A DNA stretch of 5,863 bases from Sulfurovum sp. bin170 (GTDB lineage: Bacteria; Campylobacterota; Campylobacteria; Campylobacterales; Sulfurovaceae): positions 1-5,863 of the forward strand of contig NZ_JAACKB010000044.1 in NCBI RefSeq assembly GCF_010892395.1, written 5' to 3'. Shown one piece after another: positions 1 through 5,850 of the stretch. The notes below the pieces were generated by a model. The model searched no databases. It had not been told where the DNA came from and was given only the letters and a program-made list of their open reading frames with translations. Made by a program: the position numbers and the translations under genes. Position 1 is the stretch's first letter; every line of letters begins with the position of its first letter.

Positions 1-13
1 AGCCATCGGTTCC
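1..13 (-). repeat. Truncated REP-like palindromic repeat copy at the window edge
   Basis: Read on the minus strand, these bases are GGAACCGATGGCT. They match the start of the repeat half at 5800-5812 (GGAATCGATGGCT) at 12 of 13 positions. The copy is cut by the window boundary, so its hairpin cannot be seen in full. It is arranged foot-to-foot with the next copy at 35-58, separated by about 21 bases that contain a small palindrome (ATGCA-ATC-TGCAT, 18-30). Seen: the match. Inferred: membership of one repeat family. Confidence 0.5.
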
Positions 14-82
14 GTATATGCAATCTGCATTTTCGGAATCGGCGTGTTTACACCCGAACTATTTGGTTCAAAAAAAGCTTAA
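2..82 (+). CDS. Doubtful C-terminal fragment of an upstream gene
   Basis: An open frame enters from the left edge and ends at TAA 80-82, giving 26 hydrophobic residues that end in GSKKA. This could be the last membrane segment and basic tail of a transporter-like protein. However, most of it lies across the REP-like repeats. The segment FGIGVFTPEL is what the repeat itself encodes, since the right-edge copy read on the minus strand gives FGIGDFSPEY. A second frame is also open from base 1 to 147. The frame is therefore either a fortuitous translation of the repeat or a real gene whose end runs into it. Sequence to the left would decide; I give it little weight. Confidence 0.15.
   Translation, partial: AIGSVYAICIFGIGVFTPELFGSKKA
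35..58 (+). repeat. REP-like palindromic repeat, left copy
   Basis: The unit starts GGAATCGG and ends CCCGAA, with a hairpin core GTGT-TT-ACAC (44-53). The reverse complement of the right-edge element reads GGAATCGG, then GACT-TT-AGTC, then CCCGAA. The 11 bases TTCGGAATCGG (32-42) are identical to the reverse complement of 5843-5853. The two central stem pairs differ (T-A/G-C here, A-T/C-G there), but pairing is preserved in both. Such covariation is expected of a repeat selected for its folded form, as in REP elements mobilised by REP-associated tyrosine transposases (RAYTs). No RAYT gene is in the window. Confidence 0.6.
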
Positions 83-155
83 TTCATTGGCATTGGGCTA
101 AAGACAATGAGAGATATATAGATGCTGTTTGTGATGGGTTGGATTAGTAATAATA

Positions 156-164
156 TGATATAAT
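156..164 (+). promoter_or_regulatory. Extended -10 promoter element for the two-gene operon
   Basis: TGATATAAT is an exact extended -10 element (TGn followed by a perfect TATAAT at 159-164), lying 71 bases before the first gene's start. No good -35 hexamer sits at 16-18 bases: TTGGAT at 139-144 is only 14 bases away. This is acceptable for an extended -10 promoter, and Campylobacterota promoters often lack a conserved -35. Transcription would begin near 171-173, leaving a leader of roughly 65 bases that includes the small frame at 180-236. Confidence 0.5.
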
Positions 165-179
165 AATAAAGCACAAAGA

Positions 180-236
180 ATGATTGAGATGAAAAAAAAT
201 GAGATACTAAACTTTATGTCTAAAGGCTATTATTAA
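180..236 (+). CDS. Possible 18-residue leader peptide coupled to the first gene
   Basis: A short frame MIEMKKNEILNFMSKGYY starts at ATG 180 (or internally at ATG 189, giving 15 residues). It ends at TAA 234-236, which shares its last base with the ATG of the next gene (TAATG). That geometry is typical of translational coupling. Against it, neither start has a convincing Shine-Dalgarno sequence, AT-rich leaders often contain short frames by chance, and the peptide has no recognisable regulatory motif such as a run of one amino acid. It may be a leader peptide, the eroded end of a lost gene, or chance. Confidence 0.2.
   Translation: MIEMKKNEILNFMSKGYY
222..226 (+). promoter_or_regulatory. Ribosome binding site of the first operon gene
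   Basis: AAAGG lies nine bases before ATG 236. An in-frame TAA at 221-223 excludes any longer product, so this site fixes the start. It lies inside the small leader frame, so ribosomes translating that frame would pass over it. Confidence 0.55.
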
Positions 237-1369
237 TGAGTGAATATCAATACTATGAGTTTCGGAAAATGGACTCTGCTCTAACAAGCAAAGAGAGAAA
301 AGATGTCGCTTCACTTTCGAGTCGAGCTAATGTTACTTCTCATCAAGCTACATTTGTTTATCACTATGGAGACTTTAGTGGAAATGAAGAGGAGTTAATG
401 GCAACACATTTTGATATGATGTTGTATGTGGCAAATTGGGGAGCACGGCGATTGATGTTTCGTCTTCCCTCTTCATTAATTGATATGAGCCAAATAGCTC
501 CTTTTTGTATCTCTAGTGAGATTGGTCATTGGTTATCACAAGATAAACAACATATTATTTTAGATTTGGATTTTTCTAATGAAGATGAGTATGGTGATTG
601 GATGGAGGGGGATGGGTTACTAGATGAGTTGACTGACCTAAGAGAAGAGTTGATTGGAGGAGATTTTCGTCTTCTATATCTTGCATGGTTAAAAGTTGCT
701 CCAAAAGCTTTAGCAGAGGAGGATATAGATGAAGATAGCATGGAACCTCCTATTCCATCTGGCTTAAAAAATCTCTCTAATGCTCAAAAAGCTTATATGA
801 AATTTTGGAATATTGATGAGGGGATGGTGGCCGTTGCTTCCAAAGAGAGTAAAGAGCAATCAAATAGAGCCATTGATATTGAATCATATATAGATAAACT
901 CTCAGAAGATAAGAGAGATGAGTTTTTGATACGGTTGAGTCGTGGAGAAGAGAATCTGTCGGCTGTTTTCAATAGGTATCTTTATGAACTTGCTACAAAA
1001 GGGAAATCTGAAAACAGAGAAGAGACTACAGATAGAAGAACTATTTCGTCTATTATAGAGCTTTCAGAGGAGTGGCATAGAGAAAAGACAAAAAAAAGAA
1101 AAGAACAACAAGAATTTGCCCATAAAAATAAAATGGAGTTACTGGCTAAAAAGAGAAGCAGTATTTGGGATAAAGTTTATGACCTTATTGATGAGAAACA
1201 AACAAATGCTTATGATAAAGCTATTGAGCATCTAAAAGAACTTCAAGAGTTATCTGCCTATCAAGGAGAAGAATCACTATTTAAACAACAAATTGCAGAG
1301 ATTCAATCTACTTATCCGAGACTACAAGGTCTATTGAGACGAATGAGAAGTGCTGGAGTGATAAGATGA
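236..1369 (+). CDS. Conserved protein of unknown function, family with N-terminus SEYQYYEF
   Basis: A complete 377-residue protein, predicted soluble, with no signal peptide or membrane segment. The N-terminal half (about 1-200) matches my recollection of a widespread uncharacterised bacterial family. Its marks are the SEYQYYEF start, YHYGDFSGN (42-50), a LYVANWGARRLMFRLP stretch (63-78), a strand HIILDLDF (106-113) followed by an acidic loop, DFRLLYLAWL (143-152) and a proline turn EPPIPSGL (170-177). Residues 200-377 are charged and mostly helical, with a likely coiled coil at about 277-310. The tail (AYDKAIEHLKELQ, 325-337, to the end) resembles a helical tail that, from memory, also ends some SWIM zinc-finger proteins. 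No catalytic motif is visible. The ATGA overlap with the following nuclease gene implies co-expression and possibly a physical partnership. The length appears normal and nothing looks broken. The function is unknown, and assignment to the family is from memory only. Confidence 0.85.
   Translation: MSEYQYYEFRKMDSALTSKERKDVASLSSRANVTSHQATFVYHYGDFSGNEEELMATHFDMMLYVANWGARRLMFRLPSSLIDMSQIAPFCISSEIGHWLSQDKQHIILDLDFSNEDEYGDWMEGDGLLDELTDLREELIGGDFRLLYLAWLKVAPKALAEEDIDEDSMEPPIPSGLKNLSNAQKAYMKFWNIDEGMVAVASKESKEQSNRAIDIESYIDKLSEDKRDEFLIRLSRGEENLSAVFNRYLYELATKGKSENREETTDRRTISSIIELSEEWHREKTKKRKEQQEFAHKNKMELLAKKRSSIWDKVYDLIDEKQTNAYDKAIEHLKELQELSAYQGEESLFKQQIAEIQSTYPRLQGLLRRMRSAGVIR
1355..1358 (+). promoter_or_regulatory. 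Internal ribosome binding site for the nuclease gene
   Basis: GGAG lies within the last codons of the first gene, seven bases before ATG 1366. It supports that start and the four-base overlapping ATGA junction, so the second gene can be translated by re-initiating ribosomes as well as by direct loading. Confidence 0.6.
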
Positions 1370-2907
1370 AAAAGTTACCAATAGGAATCAGTACATTTTC
1401 TGAAATAATTGAGCAAAAATACCTATATATAGACAAAACCGAAATGGCTTACGATTTGATAGATAATTACAAATATTCATTTCTCTCTCGCCCAAGAAGA
1501 TTTGGTAAGTCTCTGTTTATAGATACACTTCAAGAGATATTTGAGGGGAATAAAAAGCTTTTTGAGGGACTTCATATCCATGATAAATGGGATTGGGAAG
1601 ATAAATATCCTGTGATTAAAATCTCTTGGGGTGGAGTGAGAAGCACCGATGAGTTAAAAAGAACGATTTTTGAGGTATTGAGATATAATCAAGAGAAATT
1701 AAATATTGAGTGTTCTGATATAGTAGATTATGCTATCTGTTTTAAGCAAATCATAGAAAAGACTTATGAAAAATATCAAAAACCTGTAATTATTCTTATA
1801 GATGAATATGATAAACCCATTCTTGATAATCTTGACCAAATGGAAGTAGCACAGGAGTGTAGAGAGATACTTAAAAGATTTTATACACAAATAAAAGAGA
1901 GTGACCGATATATCAAATTTGCTTTCTTGACAGGAGTTAGTAAGTTTACTAGGGCAAGTATATTTTCTGGTCTTAATAATCTACGAGACATATCTATGCT
2001 ACCTCAATATGGTAATATTTGTGGATATACTCATCAAGATATAGAAACCACTTTTAAACCTTATTTAGAAGGTGTTGATTTAGAGGAATTAAGGGTTTGG
2101 TATGATGGTTATAACTTTTTAAAAGACAGAGTCTATAACCCCTTTGATATTTTACTTTTTATTGATAGTGGTCATGTCTATAAAAACTATTGGTTCAATA
2201 CAGGAACACCAAGTTTTTTACTAAAACTATTTAAACAGAGAAATTATAATCTAGCAAAGTTTGAAAATCTAAAAGTAGAAGAGAGCATTCTTGATAGTTT
2301 TGATATAGAGAAAATCTCTCTTGAGACTGTTATGTTTCAAAGTGGCTATTTGACCATTAAAGAGGTTGTGCAGAGAAGAAGAAAAATAGAGTATATACTT
2401 GATTATCCCAACCTAGAGACGAAAATGAGCTTTAACTCTTATCTGCTTGATTATTTTATAGAGCAACATACTAAAAAGAGTGATGTTCAAAATGGATTAA
2501 TAGATAAGCTAGAAGAGGGAGATTTAGATTCACTTGAAATAACTCTAAAATCTCTTTTTGCTTCAATTGCCTATCATAATTTTACAAAAAATGATATAGA
2601 AAAATATGAGGGCTTTTATGCTTCGGTTATCTATGCCTACTTTGCAGGGGCAGGGTTTGATAAGATTGTAGCAGAAGCTGTTACAAATGATGGACGAATT
2701 GATTTGTCTGTGTTTATTGATGACAAGGTTTATATTTTTGAGTTTAAAGTTAATCAATCAGGGGCTTTGGAGCAGATAAAAGATAAAAACTATCATCAAC
2801 AGTATGAAGCTTTTTATAATGAGATTTATATTGTAGGGGTGGAGTTTGATAGTGAAAAGCGTAATGTTGTCACTTATGAGTGGGAGAGAGTTAAGGGGTG
2901 GTCTTGA
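1366..2907 (+). CDS. AAA-ATPase with C-terminal PD-(D/E)XK nuclease-like domain
   Basis: A 513-residue protein with the AAA-ATPase_like plus PDDEXK_9 (formerly DUF1703) architecture. The start is typical of the family: LPIGISTFSEII, then YLYIDKT (19-25). The P-loop is PRRFGKS (43-49), the family's compact variant of Walker A. Walker B is VIILIDEYDK (141-150, D146/E147). A sensor-like FLTGVSKF (187-194), YDGYNF (246-251) and a WFNTGTPSFL block (276-285) follow. The nuclease fold is at about 415-500, with E437, D446 in GRIDL, and E459/K461 in the EFK motif, then LEQI (468-471). All expected active-site residues are present, so both ATPase and nuclease activities are plausible. Known of the family: very common, often multi-copy in anaerobes and Bacteroidota, with no settled biological role. 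Seen here: a tight overlap with an unrelated upstream gene, which suggests a joint function. The domain call is strong, but the substrate is unknown. Confidence 0.93.
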   Translation: MKKLPIGISTFSEIIEQKYLYIDKTEMAYDLIDNYKYSFLSRPRRFGKSLFIDTLQEIFEGNKKLFEGLHIHDKWDWEDKYPVIKISWGGVRSTDELKRTIFEVLRYNQEKLNIECSDIVDYAICFKQIIEKTYEKYQKPVIILIDEYDKPILDNLDQMEVAQECREILKRFYTQIKESDRYIKFAFLTGVSKFTRASIFSGLNNLRDISMLPQYGNICGYTHQDIETTFKPYLEGVDLEELRVWYDGYNFLKDRVYNPFDILLFIDSGHVYKNYWFNTGTPSFLLKLFKQRNYNLAKFENLKVEESILDSFDIEKISLETVMFQSGYLTIKEVVQRRRKIEYILDYPNLETKMSFNSYLLDYFIEQHTKKSDVQNGLIDKLEEGDLDSLEITLKSLFASIAYHNFTKNDIEKYEGFYASVIYAYFAGAGFDKIVAEAVTNDGRIDLSVFIDDKVYIFEFKVNQSGALEQIKDKNYHQQYEAFYNEIYIVGVEFDSEKRNVVTYEWERVKGWS

Positions 2908-2919
2908 TACAACTCTCTC
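2884..2919 (+). terminator. Inverted repeat across the convergent gene ends, probable terminator
   Basis: GAGAGAGTT (2884-2892) is exactly complementary to AACTCTCTC (2911-2919), giving a perfect 9-bp stem with an 18-base loop. On the plus strand it is followed by ATTGTTATGGTTTT, moderately T-rich, which fits a weak intrinsic terminator for the two-gene operon. The left arm lies in the last codons of the nuclease gene. On the minus strand the sequence beyond the stem is not T-rich, so termination of the helicase transcript there is less likely. The long loop and low-GC stem limit confidence. Confidence 0.4.
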
Positions 2920-2932
2920 ATTGTTATGGTTT

Positions 2933-5695
2933 TCAACTCCATATCTTCAACTTAGGATTCAAATCATAACAGCCACGACTTCTTCGTACAAATAGTTTTT
3001 TATTGTAGTAGTTATTGCTATCTATCTCATTCTTTGCTAAGATTGAGTTAATATAGTGCCGTTTTCTTCTGTAATCAGGCAAAATAGTTGATGGCATATC
3101 TTTAATATAGTGCATAAAATCATTCATATCAAGGCAATCATCAACTGAACCTTTAAATTCAACTACCATCTCTCGATAACTCTCCAATGTATCTTTGGTC
3201 ATCTTCTCCTTTAGAGCAGTAAAATATATCAATAAAAAATACTCCATTGAATGAGGGTATATTTTTATCATTTTTCTATCAATTTGATATTTTATATATG
3301 GATATTGTAGTTTATCATAACTTATTGATAAACTGTTTTCAAATCTCTCTCTATCATCATCCACATTATGAAAAGAGTTATATTGAAAATATCTCTCTGA
3401 CCAGTTGTCAACCAAATCAGTATAATGAAGTAAAGAGAGTTCAAATGCACCCAATCCTCTACAGTTTTTCAAATTTTTATCAATTCCCTCATCTAAAAAA
3501 TAGTCCATAGTAGGAACATTACCACTCATAGCCCCTATCATCAAACCGTTTAGACCATCTTCATTGGAGTATGAAATAGAGTTATACTTTTGAGTATATT
3601 TTTTTATCTCTTTTAATTTTCCTTGTTTACAGAAGCTATGAAAATTTTTGAAATCCCTCTCTAATTCAGCTAAAAACTTATCAGCCTTTTTATATTTAAA
3701 TTCACCTAGTTTTTGCAGTAAATCTCTATCTATATCTTGTTTGGCATAATCAAAAAGTCTATCTTTTACTTTTTTATTATAGAGTTTTTTATCAAAAGCC
3801 TCTTTTTTTAGAGCTTTCAATTCACCTTCACTCAAAATAATCTTGCTGGGTTGGTTTCGATTAAGCTCCTGTTCAATCGCCTCTGATTGCTCTAGCTTAC
3901 CCTGCTTTTTGAGTTTTTGTGCCTCTTTTTTCCACTCCTCTTGGGTAGATTGCTTCACCTCTATTTTGACATTTTTCTGCTGTTCTACCAAATCTAACAA
4001 CTCTAAAATCTTATGCTTTTTGTTGGATTCGATAATATATAAGTTCTCAATGGCTCGTGTAAATGCGACATAGAGAGAGTTGATATAAAATTTATAGACC
4101 TCCAGCTCTTTGTTTGATTTATCTTTAACCCTTGAAAACTCCAAGTCATGTTCCAAATCTTTTTGCTCAACCCCTTCACTAATGGTTCTAAACTCTTTAT
4201 CGTTTGTAGTGATAAAGTTGACCAAGATAATATTCTCATACTCCAACCCCTTTGCCTCTTGGATAGAGAATATTAGAGGTGTCTTAAAATACTTTTTCAC
4301 CTCTGCTTTTTGAGCATTATCCATAACCAATATGGCAAATTTTGTTGATTTCTGAATCTTCTTATTGAGCTCTTTTTTTAGTTTGTCACTATCTTTATAG
4401 AAGTTTACACTCCCCTCATGTTTAGAGATAGAGTTAATCAAATAGGTACTCTCTTTGTCTATAGAGCCAAAACGAAGATTTTTTATTTTTAGTAGATTAT
4501 TGGATAGTTCTGTGATTTTTGGAGAGTTTCTATAGTTGGTCTGTAGCACTTTTAGGATATTGAGTTGTTTTTTGCTCGTCTTAAAAAGCATTGTCTTAAG
4601 ATGAGACCAAGAGAAGAAATTAGGATGAACAATCTGATTTGAATCACCACTTAGAATAAATTGAAACCTCTTTTTCAGCGAAGAGAGAATCAAAAAGAGC
4701 TGTATATTGGTCAAGTCTTGAACCTCGTCAATAAATACAAAATCGTATCTCTTATCCACTTTTTTGAGGTAATAATGAGAGAGGATATTTATATCGTGGT
4801 AGTTATTCTCTTTTAAAAAGAGTAGATACTTCTCAAATAGTTCATAAATCTCCTCTCTCTGCGTTGAGGTAAAGATGGACTGTTTGACACCAAGCCCAAG
4901 GTAATCTTCTTGTGAGAGGTAGTTTTTATCTATCACTCCACCTGTTAGTACCCCTTTGAACTCCTCATAAACCTTATAACTCTCTTTGATGCTTATGCTC
5001 TGTTTGTGTCGCGTAAACCATCCATCAAACTCTCGAAAGCTAATCTCTTTGGTATCAGGAATCTCAATAGAGTCAATAAACTCATGAAACGAGAGGAAAT
5101 CTATCTCTTGTGAATCTTTTGAAAAGTGGTTACTAAAATATATCTCTGTAGCATTATCCACAAGATAGGAGGAGAGAGAGGTATAGAGAATATTCCCATT
5201 TAACATCTTTAGCTTCTCTAAACTAAGAGCAGTCTTTCCACTACCTGCTGAACCGATAATAATAACAGGTGGAGGAAAATAGAGAATCTCATCTTGCGTC
5301 TCATCAAAAGAGATAACTTTGTCTAAAAAGTGAACGAGACTCTTGTCACTATTTAGATAGCTCATTGGAATCTTATCAGACTCCTCTACTTTTTGTATAT
5401 CTATAATATCTTTTAGAGACGACTCATCAACCTTAACACCTTTTAGAAACTTTGATTTTTCATACTCATGGTTAAAGATTATCTCCAAAAGCAAAATATA
5501 ACTTACCCCATCATAAGATACTATCTTGAAGAGAAGCCTATTTTCATAATCCAATTTAGCTCTAAAAAAGTCACTGTTGGCTATCTTTTTCACCTCTGCT
5601 GATTTGAAGTCATCTTTTTGCAGAAATTTAATAACCTTGTTGTACTGCTTAGTTACGCCCCTAGTCTCTATCTCGTTAAAATACAAAATATCCAT
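2933..5695 (-). CDS. Superfamily 1 (UvrD/TRANK1-like) helicase with RelE-like N-terminus and ankyrin repeat
   Basis: A 920-residue probable ATP-dependent DNA or RNA translocase. Residues 1-90 look like a RelE/ParE fold: helices, then strands around RAKLDYENRLLFKI (45-58) and ILLLEIIFNHEYEKSKF (67-83). Core motifs are in order: a Q-like ETQDEIL (132-138), Walker A GSAGSGKT (148-155), Ia near ILYTSLSS (169-176), motif II DEVQD (323-327), III GDSNQ (350-354), IV TNYRNS (386-391), V AKGLEYENI (481-489) and VI YVAFTRA (542-548). Motifs IV and V are only about 94 residues apart, so the large 2B subdomain of UvrD is reduced or missing. A charged helical linker (about 570-705) leads to ankyrin-like sequence (about 711-757) and an unrecognised C-terminal region with a basic patch near 876-906. 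ATG 5695 is preceded by a weak AAAAAG (5709-5704) eight bases away. The gene converges on the nuclease operon, 25 bases between stops. The helicase class is strong; the role is unknown, possibly defence or RNA surveillance. Confidence 0.92.
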   Translation of the reverse strand: MDILYFNEIETRGVTKQYNKVIKFLQKDDFKSAEVKKIANSDFFRAKLDYENRLLFKIVSYDGVSYILLLEIIFNHEYEKSKFLKGVKVDESSLKDIIDIQKVEESDKIPMSYLNSDKSLVHFLDKVISFDETQDEILYFPPPVIIIGSAGSGKTALSLEKLKMLNGNILYTSLSSYLVDNATEIYFSNHFSKDSQEIDFLSFHEFIDSIEIPDTKEISFREFDGWFTRHKQSISIKESYKVYEEFKGVLTGGVIDKNYLSQEDYLGLGVKQSIFTSTQREEIYELFEKYLLFLKENNYHDINILSHYYLKKVDKRYDFVFIDEVQDLTNIQLFLILSSLKKRFQFILSGDSNQIVHPNFFSWSHLKTMLFKTSKKQLNILKVLQTNYRNSPKITELSNNLLKIKNLRFGSIDKESTYLINSISKHEGSVNFYKDSDKLKKELNKKIQKSTKFAILVMDNAQKAEVKKYFKTPLIFSIQEAKGLEYENIILVNFITTNDKEFRTISEGVEQKDLEHDLEFSRVKDKSNKELEVYKFYINSLYVAFTRAIENLYIIESNKKHKILELLDLVEQQKNVKIEVKQSTQEEWKKEAQKLKKQGKLEQSEAIEQELNRNQPSKIILSEGELKALKKEAFDKKLYNKKVKDRLFDYAKQDIDRDLLQKLGEFKYKKADKFLAELERDFKNFHSFCKQGKLKEIKKYTQKYNSISYSNEDGLNGLMIGAMSGNVPTMDYFLDEGIDKNLKNCRGLGAFELSLLHYTDLVDNWSERYFQYNSFHNVDDDRERFENSLSISYDKLQYPYIKYQIDRKMIKIYPHSMEYFLLIYFTALKEKMTKDTLESYREMVVEFKGSVDDCLDMNDFMHYIKDMPSTILPDYRRKRHYINSILAKNEIDSNNYYNKKLFVRRSRGCYDLNPKLKIWS

Positions 5696-5799
5696 GCTAT
5701 TTACTTTTTAATGTAATTTTAGCATCTTTATTTTAATTGTTGTTTATTTTTGTTTTTTAGAGAGATAAGTACCTACCCAAAATTAATTTCAAAAAGATT

Positions 5800-5850
5800 G
5801 GAATCGATGGCTTTAGCCTCGCTATATTCGGGACTAAAGTCTCCGATTCC
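5800..5850. repeat. REP-like pair (BIME-like long imperfect hairpin)
   Basis: Two copies of the repeat face each other and together form one long hairpin. GGAATCG (5800-5806) pairs with CGATTCC (5844-5850). GGCTTTAG (5809-5816) pairs with CTAAAGTC/T (5834-5841, one G-T pair). CTCG (5818-5821) pairs with CGGG (5829-5832, one T-G pair) around the loop 5822-5828. Each half also has its own small palindrome: GGCT-TT-AGCC at 5809-5818, and GACT-TT-AGTC when 5834-5843 is read on the minus strand. Shared half-unit: GGAATCG, two bases, GRCTTTAGYC, then a pyrimidine and CG. There is no T tract after it, so a simple terminator is unlikely. It lies about 105 bases upstream of the helicase start. Confidence 0.65.

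Noticed and set aside
91..109. A further decayed REP copy
   Set aside because: CATTG/CAATG arms enclose GGCTAAAGAC, which matches the repeat core GGCTAAAGCC at 9 of 10 bases. The GGAATCG foot is absent, so in AT-rich DNA this is too weak to call.
526..2757. Minus-strand open frames opposite the operon (526-741, 1699-1890, 2563-2757)
   Set aside because: They are antisense to well-supported coding sequence and are Ser- or Ile/Asn/Lys-rich in the way expected of shadow frames. No domain is recognisable.
3247..4313. Plus-strand and alternative-frame open frames inside the helicase gene (3247-3510, 3843-4073, 4003-4239, 4110-4313)
   Set aside because: They lie wholly inside the long helicase frame, whose motifs run unbroken through these positions. 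They have low-complexity Ser/Phe/Cys-rich composition and no convincing start context.
5716..5721. TAAAAT as a -10 element for the helicase (minus strand)
   Set aside because: It lies 20 bases before the start codon, but there is no -35 match at the right distance. The whole 5700-5760 stretch is so AT-rich that such hexamers are expected by chance.
5800..5850. Integron attC site
   Set aside because: It is a long imperfect hairpin, but it lacks the flanking RYYYAAC and GTTRRRY core sites. Its two-unit GRCTTTAGYC architecture and resemblance to the left-edge copy fit a REP/BIME-like element better.
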